From Candidatus Poribacteria bacterium (lineage in GTDB: Bacteria > Poribacteria > WGA-4E > UBA9662): DNA of 33,116 nucleotides. A program made the translations under genes and the position numbers. Shown piece by piece: positions 7,882 to 15,879 of this stretch. Where the stretch lies: positions 1 through 33,116 of the forward strand of contig JASMLX010000069.1 in assembly GCA_030748495.1 (NCBI GenBank). Reading direction: 5' to 3'. Within the stretch, counting starts at the first letter, position 1; each line of letters opens with the position of its first letter. The notes beneath the pieces are model-generated. The model was not told where the DNA came from. It ran no database searches and was given only the letters and a program-made list of their open reading frames with translations.

Positions 7882-8742
7882 TTGGGAATTGGGATTGAAA
7901 ATTCACTGATAGACGGCTACTGGTCATTATTACGTCATCATCGTTCCGCTTTGGTGGGGATGATTATTTTAACCGTTTTCGTGCTGATATCCGTTTCTGT
8001 GCCATTTTTAGTCACGCATCAGCCGGACGAAGCCGACATTTCCAAACGGCTGGCACCACCCTCTAGAACGCACTGGTTGGGGACTGATCGGGTGGGTAAG
8101 GACGTTTACAGCCGCTTACTCTACGGTTCACGCATTTCGATTAAAATTGGGTTAGTGGCTGTCGCCGGGTCGGTGTTGATAGGTTCATTATTCGGCCTCC
8201 TCGCTGGCTACTATGGTGGGCAGATCGATAATTTGTTAATGCGGGGGATGGACATCTTGCTGGCACTGCCAAGCGTTTTGTTGGCCATCGTGATTGTCAC
8301 TATCTTGGGCGCAAGTTTAACCAACGCCATCGTGGCTGTCTCGATCGTCTATATTCCGCAATATGCTAGAATCTTGCGAGCCGCTGTCTTGAAGGTCAAG
8401 GAACTGGAATACGTTTTAGCTGCCAGAGCGGTTGGCGCCAGCGATTGGCATATTTTATTGACTGTTGTTATACCCAATTGCTTGGCCCCATTGATTGTGC
8501 AGGCCACACTCGGAATGGGATCGGCTATTCTAGATGCGGCAGGACTTAGTTTCTTGGGGCTGGGTGCTAAGGTCGGTCAACCCGAATGGGGCCTAATGCT
8601 ACGTGACCACTTCACACTGATTCGACAAGCCCCATGGACCGTATTAGCCCCCGGATTGGCCATCTTTTCAATGGTGTTGGGATTTAATCTTCTCGGAGAC
8701 GCACTACGCGATATTTTAGATCCACAGGTAAAGACTACGTGA
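7882..8742 (+). CDS. dppC: ABC transporter permease, DppC/OppC-like
   Basis: A 286-residue partner permease. It has the OppC/DppC N-terminal helix (about residues 20-42), the periplasmic segment with PPSRTHWLGTDRVGKDVYSRLLYGSRISIKIGL, and the EAA loop (LEYVLAARAVGASDWHILLTVVIPN) that contacts the ATPase. The C-terminal segment (LSFLGLGAKVGQPEWGLML, then LGFNLLGDALRDILDPQ) is diagnostic. The start is TTG at 7882, 10 nt after the dppB stop. Its TGA stop overlaps the GTG start of the next gene (GTGA at 8739-8742), so the transporter genes and the following uncharacterised membrane-protein set are probably co-translated. With no DppD/DppF here, ATPases must come from elsewhere. Confidence 0.9.
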   Translation: MGIGIENSLIDGYWSLLRHHRSALVGMIILTVFVLISVSVPFLVTHQPDEADISKRLAPPSRTHWLGTDRVGKDVYSRLLYGSRISIKIGLVAVAGSVLIGSLFGLLAGYYGGQIDNLLMRGMDILLALPSVLLAIVIVTILGASLTNAIVAVSIVYIPQYARILRAAVLKVKELEYVLAARAVGASDWHILLTVVIPNCLAPLIVQATLGMGSAILDAAGLSFLGLGAKVGQPEWGLMLRDHFTLIRQAPWTVLAPGLAIFSMVLGFNLLGDALRDILDPQVKTT

Positions 8743-9896
8743 AATACCGTTTAATAACGCTTTTGTTAGGTATCTTTCTTTCGATGACGAGTTGGGCTAT
8801 TGAACCACCAACTGAGGTGCGGGCTGTTGATGTGCTTAGCGATGATGGCAGTGAGGGTATCCAGATCACCTGGAACCCGGCAATCGGCAGCACTGCTTAC
8901 CGGATTCTGCGCCGAGAGGCTTTTTCGGCCGATGAACCGACGGAAATTGGGGAGATCCCCGCTGACCAGGCAGAACATCTGAAAGATGGTCGGTTGCGTT
9001 ACATCGACCAGACGACGCAAATTAAAACTGCTTACGTTTATCAGGTGGCGACCTCCACAGACGATTCAGACGATGTCACGGCCACTTCAGAGGAGACAGC
9101 GATTGTCAAAGCAGTAGGAAATCTATTTCACCGCAAAAAATCGTGGATCCTGGTCTTTATTGTTACCTTCACGGCTCTGACACTGGTTTTTATTCAACTA
9201 GCACGCAGCGGACGGAAGATGTTTATTCGTAATATTAGTGCATTAGACGCAGTGGAAGAATCGGTCGGTCGTGCTACCGAGATGGGACGTCCCATTTTTT
9301 TTATCCCCGGACTACAAGGTCTGGATAGTCCGGCCACCATCGCGGCCATTAACATCTTTGAATCAGTAGCCAGCGAAGCGATCCAGGATCAGACGCGGAT
9401 GGTGGCACCATCTTTTGATCCGATCGTGATGAATGTGATGCAAAGTAGTTTGAAAGAGGTGTGCACCGCCGCTGGCCGACCCGATATGTATAGTGAAGAT
9501 GATGTCTTTTTTGTCAACGATCGTCAGTTCGCTTACGTAGCAGCCGTCGACGGCATGATCGCCCGCGATAAACCGGCCACCGTGTTTCTGCAGGGCTATT
9601 TTTACGCTGAGTCACTGATCTTAGCCGAGGTGGCACATTCGATAGGCGCCATTCAAATCGCAGGCACTAGTTCTGATACACAGTTGCCATTCTTCATTGC
9701 GGCCTGTGACTATACTCTGATCGGTGAGGAACTGTTCGCTGCGGGCGCCTATATTAAAAAAGACGCTTTGCAACTCGGTACTCTGAAAGCACAAGATCTA
9801 GTCAAATTACTGCTGTTTGGCCTAATGGTTTTGGGTGGTTTCCTGGTCGTCCTGGATATTAACTGGATACTGAATCTATTTTCAACGACCCTGTAG
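8739..9896 (+). CDS. Fibronectin-III/membrane/alpha-beta protein resembling DUF6754 (first of the four-gene set)
   Basis: A 385-residue protein of unknown function. A signal peptide (1-20, ending SWA) is followed by a fibronectin-III-like domain (about 22-125; ITWNPAIGSTAYRILRRE). A transmembrane helix lies at ~136-154, an alpha/beta domain at ~165-345 (RPIFFIPGLQGLDSPATIAAINI; PATVFLQGYFYAESL; AIQIAGT...QLPFFIAACDYTLIGEEL) and a second helix at ~355-374. By hydrophobicity the fibronectin domain is outside and the alpha/beta domain inside. The overall pattern recalls the family named DUF6754; that is recognition from memory and was not searched. Its GTG start overlaps the dppC stop, so it is translationally coupled to the transporter. 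No catalytic motif could be assigned. It likely works with the three following membrane proteins. Confidence 0.75.
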   Translation: MKYRLITLLLGIFLSMTSWAIEPPTEVRAVDVLSDDGSEGIQITWNPAIGSTAYRILRREAFSADEPTEIGEIPADQAEHLKDGRLRYIDQTTQIKTAYVYQVATSTDDSDDVTATSEETAIVKAVGNLFHRKKSWILVFIVTFTALTLVFIQLARSGRKMFIRNISALDAVEESVGRATEMGRPIFFIPGLQGLDSPATIAAINIFESVASEAIQDQTRMVAPSFDPIVMNVMQSSLKEVCTAAGRPDMYSEDDVFFVNDRQFAYVAAVDGMIARDKPATVFLQGYFYAESLILAEVAHSIGAIQIAGTSSDTQLPFFIAACDYTLIGEELFAAGAYIKKDALQLGTLKAQDLVKLLLFGLMVLGGFLVVLDINWILNLFSTTL

Positions 9897-9905
9897 GAAG
9901 GACCT

Positions 9906-9919
9906 CTTTGCTAGCAAAG
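9906..9919. promoter_or_regulatory. Perfect 14-bp palindrome in the gap before the second gene of the set
   Basis: CTTTGCTAGCAAAG is fully self-complementary and lies 9 nt after the stop of the preceding gene in the only sizeable gap (67 nt) inside the four-gene set. It could be a small operator or processing site; no promoter hexamers at proper spacing were found next to it. Confidence 0.25.
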
Positions 9920-9963
9920 TAGAAGAAATCGTATACGAGAATCTATAAAATCGAACAGCTTTA

Positions 9964-11085
9964 ATGAAACGGCAAATCCCCATCATTTTGTGCTCACTTC
10001 TAGGATTTTGCTTGGTTGTGCGGTATTTTATACCCCATCGACTGTCACAAGATTTCGAGAGCACCGTCAATGACTGGGTACGGATTCTCGCGGTATTTGC
10101 TTTTGTCATCGGATTGGGTAGTCTAATTCGGGTCCATTTACGTCGAATTGCAATGAAAGTCTCACACTGGCAATACAGTATAGTTGTATTCGTAGGACTT
10201 TTATTGATGCCATTGGCTGCCCTGGTTGACTTTGTCAAAACTCCGAATCAGCTAGCTAGTCTACCGGCTAACCTGACATCTAAATTGCAAAATGGACCAC
10301 TGCCGGCTACTGTTCGCCAAGCGCTGACTGAGGGGGGACTTTCCCTCCCACCTGTCGTGACGGTAGAAAGCGTTGGCAAGCGATGGAAAATTCAAGAGCA
10401 GAGACAACAGTTCGCCACTGATGCCAGTTCGGAGATAATTACCCAACTGGATCAGGGAAAGATAGATAGGATCCTGAGACAGAAATTCTCGGTTCGCGAC
10501 TTGCAACTACCGGAATCGATTGAGGTTACGGTTCAGAGCAAGGGAAGACGATGGCTACTAGAGAGCGGGGCACTCTGGTATCTGCTCATATATCAGAACC
10601 AGATCCTAACCGTTTCACGGGACACCACCGCTGCTTATATCGTTGGGCCTAACCCAGTAGGGAGCGGCGATCTACCGGTTTACGCTAGTAGAAAGTTTAG
10701 CAAACAGGGTAGCAGTGTCAATTGGCTCTTTTTGAACGTCTATGTTCCCCTGGACGCCACCATGTTTTCACTACTGGCTTTTTTTATCGCTTCAGCTGCT
10801 TACCGCGCTTTTCGTGCCCGAACGATGGATGCCACCCTACTATTGCTGGCCGGGGTTATTCTGATGTTTGCCAATGCGCCGTTGCTTGCTAACCAGTTTT
10901 GGCACTCGGTTTTTGGTGGTCTTAACTTTTTGCCTGATGCTTTTCCCACTCTGGTTAAAGATTGGATTTTGCAGGTGCCGGGCATGGCAGCACGCCGTGC
11001 GATTCAGATCGGTTTGGCTTTAGGTGCGATTTCACAATCATTGCGGATTTTGCTGGGTATCGACCGGGCCTGGATGGGAGAGTAA
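9964..11085 (+). CDS. Uncharacterised multi-pass membrane protein with two internal repeats (second of the four-gene set)
   Basis: A 373-residue integral membrane protein that I do not recognise. Helices are predicted at about 5-23, 38-56 and 70-88. A soluble region (~95-255) follows, then helices at ~264-281, 291-309 and 344-361. The soluble region holds two repeats of ~40 residues: 113-150 (LPATVRQALTEGGLSLPP, then RWKIQEQRQQF) and ~168-206 (ILRQKFSVRDLQLPESIEVT, then RRWLLESGALWY). The fourth protein of the set has the same repeat pair and a shared LNVYV motif just before the C-terminal helices, so the two look like diverged paralogues. The start is ATG at 9964 with a poor ribosome-binding site. 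The next gene begins 3 nt after its stop. A complex with its neighbours is inferred from gene order only. Confidence 0.75.
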   Translation: MKRQIPIILCSLLGFCLVVRYFIPHRLSQDFESTVNDWVRILAVFAFVIGLGSLIRVHLRRIAMKVSHWQYSIVVFVGLLLMPLAALVDFVKTPNQLASLPANLTSKLQNGPLPATVRQALTEGGLSLPPVVTVESVGKRWKIQEQRQQFATDASSEIITQLDQGKIDRILRQKFSVRDLQLPESIEVTVQSKGRRWLLESGALWYLLIYQNQILTVSRDTTAAYIVGPNPVGSGDLPVYASRKFSKQGSSVNWLFLNVYVPLDATMFSLLAFFIASAAYRAFRARTMDATLLLLAGVILMFANAPLLANQFWHSVFGGLNFLPDAFPTLVKDWILQVPGMAARRAIQIGLALGAISQSLRILLGIDRAWMGE

Positions 11086-11088
11086 AGG

Positions 11089-11937
11089 GTGATACAGAAA
11101 CTGTTATCGCTTGACCGTCGCTGGATATTTCTGATCATTGCCGTTGTCGTTTTTGTCCCCGCCATCCTGAAAATACCGGTCCCGGTCTCAACCATATCCA
11201 ACTCTACTCAGCAACTGTATGATACTATTGAAGGATTCGAGCCAGGCGAAGTAGTGATGATCTCTCTGGATTATGGTCCTTCTTCGATGGCTGAACTTCA
11301 GCCACAACTTACCGCCCTGTTGCACCACTGTTTTGCCAAAGATCTAAGAGTGATCGGCATCAACTGGGCTGTTTTTGATTCGGTGTTGTTAGGTCAAAAT
11401 GAGTTTGATCGAGTAGCCAGGTTACACGGAAAAACCTACGGTCCTGATTATTGCTACCTGGGTTATAAGCCGGGAGGTCTCCCCAATCTCCTCGATATGG
11501 GTAAAGACATCAGCAGTGTCTATCCGAAAGATGTCCATAATAAGTCGCTAACAGATATCCCAATGATGAAAGCTATCAAAAATTACGATCATATTAGCCT
11601 CGTTGTCGATTTAGCCTCTGTTGGCTCACCACCGTTCTGGATCAATTACGTTTACGGTCGATTTCAACAGACGCTTGCTCTTGGGGTGACAGGTGTGATG
11701 ATTTCGGAACTGTATCCGGCGCTGGATGCCGGGCAAATCGTGGGTATCTTGCCTGGATTACTTGGTGCGGCCGAGTATGAATATCTCATCCAGGATGCCA
11801 ACTACACGATGGAAGGTGGTGACGGTGCCACGGGTATGGGGATTCAATCCTTTCTACATGTGGCTTTGATTCTGATCATTGTCTTTTGCAACATTGCTTT
11901 CTTTATTGATCGCAGAAACCGTTCCAATATAGCTTAG
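11089..11937 (+). CDS. Uncharacterised membrane-anchored alpha/beta protein (third of the four-gene set)
   Basis: A 282-residue protein with one helix near each end (about 12-28 and 254-273). Between them lies an alpha/beta-looking domain (~50-240): GEVVMISLDYGPSSMAEL, then KDLRVIGINWAVFD, YLGYKPGGLPNLLDMGKD, HISLVVDLASVGSPPFW and a glycine-rich GVTGVMISELYPALDAG. The alternation suggests a Rossmann-like or hydrolase-like core, but no catalytic triad or nucleotide loop is evident. The layout, a soluble domain followed by a C-terminal helix, parallels the first protein of the set. The start is GTG at 11089, 3 nt after the preceding stop, with GGGAG (11076-11080) inside the upstream gene as ribosome-binding site. 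The next gene starts 2 nt after the stop. Function unknown. Confidence 0.75.
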   Translation: MIQKLLSLDRRWIFLIIAVVVFVPAILKIPVPVSTISNSTQQLYDTIEGFEPGEVVMISLDYGPSSMAELQPQLTALLHHCFAKDLRVIGINWAVFDSVLLGQNEFDRVARLHGKTYGPDYCYLGYKPGGLPNLLDMGKDISSVYPKDVHNKSLTDIPMMKAIKNYDHISLVVDLASVGSPPFWINYVYGRFQQTLALGVTGVMISELYPALDAGQIVGILPGLLGAAEYEYLIQDANYTMEGGDGATGMGIQSFLHVALILIIVFCNIAFFIDRRNRSNIA

Positions 11938-11939
11938 AT

Positions 11940-13034
11940 ATGGCAACACTCGGCACCCTTATCGGTATTGCATTGACGCTTTGTGTTTTCAGCTTTCTCT
12001 ACAAGGATAATCCATTTTACACTTTCGCTGAACACCTTTTTGTCGGTCTTGCTGCCGGTTACAGCATTATTGTTCAGATCGAGGATGGATTTATCGGTAC
12101 TATCTGGCAACGCTTGGAGTTATCAATCCATCAAGGCAAAACGACAGAAATGATGATAATACTGGTTGCGATCTGCACTGGTTTGCTATTCTTCACCCAA
12201 TTTATACCGGACGTATCCTGGCTGGTGCGAATTCCTTTTGCCATTACTATTGGTTACGGCGCCGGCTTTGCCATTCCTTATACTGTCGAACAGGATATTT
12301 TCAAGCACGTTTACAGCACTATTCGCTTCAACGAAACTCAATCCAGTCTTAAAGACAATATCACCGACTTGCTGAATCAGGGAGAGTCAACGGCTGATTT
12401 GCAGTTGCAGTTTAAGGATAACGGTCTGGTGTTGACACCAAAAGCTGAAATTAAAACCTTGAAAGCTAGTCGAAAATGGGAGATCCGAGATCGCCTCCAG
12501 TTCACTATCAACGACAGTCAAGTCAATCAAGACAAACTGAACCAGAAGGAGATGCCAGATGGCCTTAAATTAGCTTTTGCTAAGGCTGGATTTGAGTTGT
12601 CACCTACCACCAAGATCAAGATCTGGAAGCATGATCATCGTTGGCAGATAACGGATAATCGCACTTTTGATCTGCGACGACTCAATGGTAAATTGGTCTT
12701 GGACGAACAGTGGGTCTATACCGTTAAGCGGGAGATGAAGCCCAAAGAGACACAAGTTGAAGTCCTCAATGTTTATGTCGATTTCTTTCACCGCGGTGGT
12801 TGGCAGGTCTTCAATATGTGCCTGATTTTCGTAGGCGTAATTTGTACCTTAACCTACTTCTTCTTTTCGGTTGAGCATCGGGGTGTGGTAGGTGGTATCT
12901 CAAAAGTCGGCGTTATTTTTATAATGGTCGGTTTCGGAGCCGCTTTTGGCAATACTGTTATGGGGCGAGTATCGCTCTTGATTGGTCGTGTTACGTTTCT
13001 CATTAAGGCTATTCCTAGTCTATTTGGTGGTTAA
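11940..13034 (+). CDS. Uncharacterised multi-pass membrane protein with two internal repeats (fourth of the four-gene set)
   Basis: A 364-residue integral membrane protein that I do not recognise. Helices are predicted at ~2-20, 30-46, 71-88 and 97-114 (with a distinctive FLYKDNPFYTFAEHLFVGLAAGY stretch split across the first two). A soluble region lies at ~120-285, then helices at ~291-310 and 323-343. The soluble region has two repeats: ~151-189 (LQLQFKDNGLVLTPKAEI, then RKWEIRDRLQF) and ~206-243 (LKLAFAKAGFELSPTTKI, then HRWQITDNRTF). They align with each other and with the pair in the second protein. VLNVYV precedes the C-terminal helices as in that protein. The ATG follows the previous stop by 2 nt. 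The gene ends the tightly packed block; a 131-nt gap separates it from xylA. Confidence 0.75.
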   Translation: MATLGTLIGIALTLCVFSFLYKDNPFYTFAEHLFVGLAAGYSIIVQIEDGFIGTIWQRLELSIHQGKTTEMMIILVAICTGLLFFTQFIPDVSWLVRIPFAITIGYGAGFAIPYTVEQDIFKHVYSTIRFNETQSSLKDNITDLLNQGESTADLQLQFKDNGLVLTPKAEIKTLKASRKWEIRDRLQFTINDSQVNQDKLNQKEMPDGLKLAFAKAGFELSPTTKIKIWKHDHRWQITDNRTFDLRRLNGKLVLDEQWVYTVKREMKPKETQVEVLNVYVDFFHRGGWQVFNMCLIFVGVICTLTYFFFSVEHRGVVGGISKVGVIFIMVGFGAAFGNTVMGRVSLLIGRVTFLIKAIPSLFGG

Positions 13035-13165
13035 TATCGGCCACCATTGGGACACACCAACCGTACATCACAAAGATGACCGGTCTTAGCTGTTTACTAT
13101 TTCATTGATCACTGCAAATTGTTACAATATTTATCTACTATATTTTTACTGAAAAGGAGAAGATT

Positions 13166-14335
13166 ATGTCAGATCTATTCCAACCCAAACCTTCAGATCG
13201 ATTTACCTTTGGCCTGTGGACCGTCGGCAACCCTGGACGTGACCCTTTTGGAGATGCAGTTCGCCCAACCGTTGCACCTACCTATTCTGTTAAGAAATTA
13301 AGCGAACTGGGGGCTTATGGGGTTAATTTACACGATAACGACTTGGTACCGTTTGATGCTACAGCCAGCGAACGAGATCAGATCGTCAAAGAGTTTAAGC
13401 AAGCTCTGGAAGACTGCGGTATGAAAGTGCCGATGGCAACGACCAACCTCTTTTTCCATCCTGTTTTTCGGGATGGCGCCTTTACCTCCAACAACCCTAA
13501 AGTTCGAGCTTTTGCCGTTCAGAAGACGATGTCAGCTATCGATCTGGGGGTAGAACTGGGAGCCGAGATCTACGTGTTCTGGGGTGGACGAGAAGGGGCT
13601 GAAGTTGATGCGTCCAAGAATGGGCCAGATACCATCAAGTGGTTTCGGGATTCGATCAACTTTCTGTGCGACTACGTTAAGGATCAGGGTTATGATCTGA
13701 AGTTTGCCTTGGAAGCTAAACCCAATGAACCGCGTGGCGATATCTATATGCCGACGACAGGCCATATGCTCCATTTCATCGAAACCCTCGATGATCCACC
13801 CATGGTTGGTGTCAACCCCGAATTCGCCCATGAAACTATGGCTGGGTTAAACTTTTTGCATGGTGTTATCCAAGCGTTGGAAGCCGGTAAATTGTTCCAC
13901 ATTGATCTCAACGATCAAAAGATGGGACGTTTTGATCAAGACCTTCGGTTTGGGTCAGAAAACATAAAGGCGGCTTTCCTGCTCGTCAAATTACTGGAAG
14001 ACGCTAATTGGGGCGGCATGAAACACTTTGACGCCCACGCTTACCGAACTGAGGACGAAGAGGGAGTTTGGGATTTCGCCGCTGGTTGTATGCGCACCTA
14101 CCTAATCTTAAAAGAGAAGGCCAAGCAGTTCAATGAGGATGCTGAAATCCAAGGACTGTTAGCCGAAATTCAATCGAAAGACGCTGAACTAGAAGCTCTG
14201 ATTTCTGGTTACAGTGCTGACAAAGCGAGTCAATTAAGAGGCCGAGACTTTGCGCCCGACCAAATTGCAGCTAAAGGCCACGCTTACGAAAAGCTGGATC
14301 AACTGACAGTTGAGGTATTGCTCGGCGTCCGGTAG
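13166..14335 (+). CDS. xylA: Class I xylose isomerase
   Basis: Interconverts D-xylose and D-xylulose (also D-glucose and D-fructose) in the cytoplasm with two divalent metals. The 389-residue length fits the short class I type of Streptomyces and Thermus. With a constant offset of +2 from the Streptomyces enzyme, every active-site residue is in place: His56 and Asp59 (NLHDND), Glu183 and Lys185 (EAKPNEPRGD), Glu219 and His222 (NPEFAHE), Asp247, Asp257, Asp259 and Asp289 (HFDAHAY). AGGAG at 13155-13159 stands 6 nt before the ATG. No xylulokinase is adjacent. A small membrane protein and a Gfo/Idh oxidoreductase follow closely and share the terminator at 15847, so the three probably form one unit. 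Confidence 0.95.
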   Translation: MSDLFQPKPSDRFTFGLWTVGNPGRDPFGDAVRPTVAPTYSVKKLSELGAYGVNLHDNDLVPFDATASERDQIVKEFKQALEDCGMKVPMATTNLFFHPVFRDGAFTSNNPKVRAFAVQKTMSAIDLGVELGAEIYVFWGGREGAEVDASKNGPDTIKWFRDSINFLCDYVKDQGYDLKFALEAKPNEPRGDIYMPTTGHMLHFIETLDDPPMVGVNPEFAHETMAGLNFLHGVIQALEAGKLFHIDLNDQKMGRFDQDLRFGSENIKAAFLLVKLLEDANWGGMKHFDAHAYRTEDEEGVWDFAAGCMRTYLILKEKAKQFNEDAEIQGLLAEIQSKDAELEALISGYSADKASQLRGRDFAPDQIAAKGHAYEKLDQLTVEVLLGVR

Positions 14336-14344
14336 GCTAGTTAA

Positions 14345-14620
14345 ATGAGGGAAATGCGTCCGGGCAGGCCAGCGTTAATTTTTATCAGCCTGGTTTTTGT
14401 ATTCCAGTTTGGTATCCTGATCCTATCAGTAAAGGGACACGACACCTCCTTGCCGCACCATGCTGAGGATTTTTCGCTGGGCCAGCGAGCGGAATTACGA
14501 ACAACCGTGGTATTGGCTACAATAATTTTCGTGATTATGATGGGCGCATTTATCTACTTGGCGGTAAGAAATCTACCGGAAGAGTCGGGCGAAGTCGACG
14601 ATTCTTCCCACAATAATTAA
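14345..14620 (+). CDS. Small two-helix membrane protein of unknown function
   Basis: A 91-residue protein with hydrophobic segments at about 9-28 (ALIFISLVFVFQFGILILSV) and 52-73 (TTVVLATIIFVIMMGAFIYLAV) and an acidic C-terminus. I do not recognise a family. It sits 9 nt after xylA and 31 nt before the Gfo/Idh gene, in the same direction, so cotranscription is likely. The ribosome-binding site before ATG 14345 is poor; ATG 14354 has GAGGG too close to it. Sensible composition and gene spacing support it being real. Confidence 0.6.
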   Translation: MREMRPGRPALIFISLVFVFQFGILILSVKGHDTSLPHHAEDFSLGQRAELRTTVVLATIIFVIMMGAFIYLAVRNLPEESGEVDDSSHNN

Positions 14621-14651
14621 TTAGTTCTTATCTTGGACAAGGAGTAATTTT

Positions 14652-15818
14652 ATGCCCCAACTCAAAGTTGGTTTGATTGGATGTGGTGGTATCTCCGGGG
14701 CCCACATGAGAGGCTACCAGGAGCTATGGCAAAAAGAGTTTCGACTATTCGACATTGTGGCGGCAGCAGATATTAATGTTGATGCTGCTAAAACCAGAGC
14801 TGAACAGGCCCAGGAGATGCAAGGTGGTGATTTGCCAAAAACCTACGACACGGTCGACGAGATGTTAGATCAACATCCCGAAATTGATTGTGTTGATGTC
14901 TGCACCCTGCATAGTGAACACCACCGATTAGCGATTAAAGCACTAGACGCTGGCAAACACGCGATTATTGAAAAGCCGTTAGGCATAACCATGCGAGCAG
15001 GTAAGCGAATCCTCGAAGCCGCTGAGCGGAACGATCTGATCTTGTCGGTGGCTGAAAACTACCGCTTGGGTGGACACGAGCGCGCTAGGCGTTGGGCCGT
15101 TCAGCAAGGTATGATCGGCGACCTGCGGATGTTTTTCTGGATAGATGTAGGTGAAAGTTTGGGCAAATGGGGGTGGCGGAACTTCAAGATGCAAGCTGGC
15201 GGCGGATGGGCCTTAGATGGAGGTGTTCACTTCACCGATTTAATGCGTTTTAATCTCGGTGTTGAAGCGAAAGAGGTCTACGCCATCAACAAAGCTTACG
15301 AACCCTATCGTTACGGAGATGTTGGACAACGAGCAGATGGATACGAAGTAGACGTCGAGGATTGTATGATCTCGACCATAAAGTTTGACAATGGCATTTC
15401 AGCCCAGTGGACCTGGGTTGGCTCTGCCCCAGGACAAGGTTTTAACCGTAAAACTATCTACGGGTCGGAAGGAGCATTGGATTGGGGGTCTGGTCTCCAT
15501 CCACGCGATGGAGAGTCCATCAGTACGGATGAACTGCACCAGCAGTTTATGGCTAGTCTCAGCGACGATGAAAAGGAATATTTCTTCCCTCGCGGAATTG
15601 GCGACACCATTGCTATCGAGTTGAAATACTTTGCCGACGCCATCAATCAAGGAGAACAACCTGAGGTCGATGGTATGGAGGGTTACCGCTCCCAGGCCGT
15701 TTGTATGGCTGTTTATGAATCGGGTTACTTTGGGCGTGCCGTCACCATCGAAGAAATCGAGAATCTATCTCTGGAAGGCTACCAAAAAGAGATCAATGAC
15801 GAATTAGGAATTGAATAA
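14652..15818 (+). CDS. Gfo/Idh/MocA-family NAD(P)-dependent oxidoreductase
   Basis: A 388-residue cytoplasmic dehydrogenase of the glucose-fructose oxidoreductase/inositol dehydrogenase family. The N-terminal Rossmann fold shows VGLIGCGGISGAHMRGY (about 6-22) and Asp40 at the end of the second strand, favouring NAD. The family EKPLG motif with the catalytic-type Lys is at 107-111. The C-terminal alpha/beta substrate domain includes GGGWALDGGVHFTDLMR, whose Asp and His are the usual active-site pair. The exact sugar or polyol substrate cannot be read from sequence; position after xylA suggests a pentose or related sugar. AGGAG lies before the ATG at a good distance, and an intrinsic terminator follows the stop by ~28 nt. 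Confidence 0.9.
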   Translation: MPQLKVGLIGCGGISGAHMRGYQELWQKEFRLFDIVAAADINVDAAKTRAEQAQEMQGGDLPKTYDTVDEMLDQHPEIDCVDVCTLHSEHHRLAIKALDAGKHAIIEKPLGITMRAGKRILEAAERNDLILSVAENYRLGGHERARRWAVQQGMIGDLRMFFWIDVGESLGKWGWRNFKMQAGGGWALDGGVHFTDLMRFNLGVEAKEVYAINKAYEPYRYGDVGQRADGYEVDVEDCMISTIKFDNGISAQWTWVGSAPGQGFNRKTIYGSEGALDWGSGLHPRDGESISTDELHQQFMASLSDDEKEYFFPRGIGDTIAIELKYFADAINQGEQPEVDGMEGYRSQAVCMAVYESGYFGRAVTIEEIENLSLEGYQKEINDELGIE

Positions 15819-15846
15819 TTCTACATCTTTGTTCAATATAGCAAAA

Positions 15847-15879
15847 GGCGGGTTGCCATATGGTAATTCGTCTTTTTTT
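15847..15879 (+). terminator. Intrinsic terminator after the Gfo/Idh gene
   Basis: A 12-bp stem (15847-15858 with 15861-15872, several G-T pairs) is capped by a very short loop and followed by seven T residues (15873-15879). An A4 run directly before the stem can extend pairing with the T-run. It closes the xylA unit. Confidence 0.75.

Noticed and set aside
13105..13133. TTGATC with TATTTA as an xylA promoter
   Set aside because: The -10 matches only 3 of 6 and the better TACAAT box nearby is at the wrong spacing; not strong enough to list.
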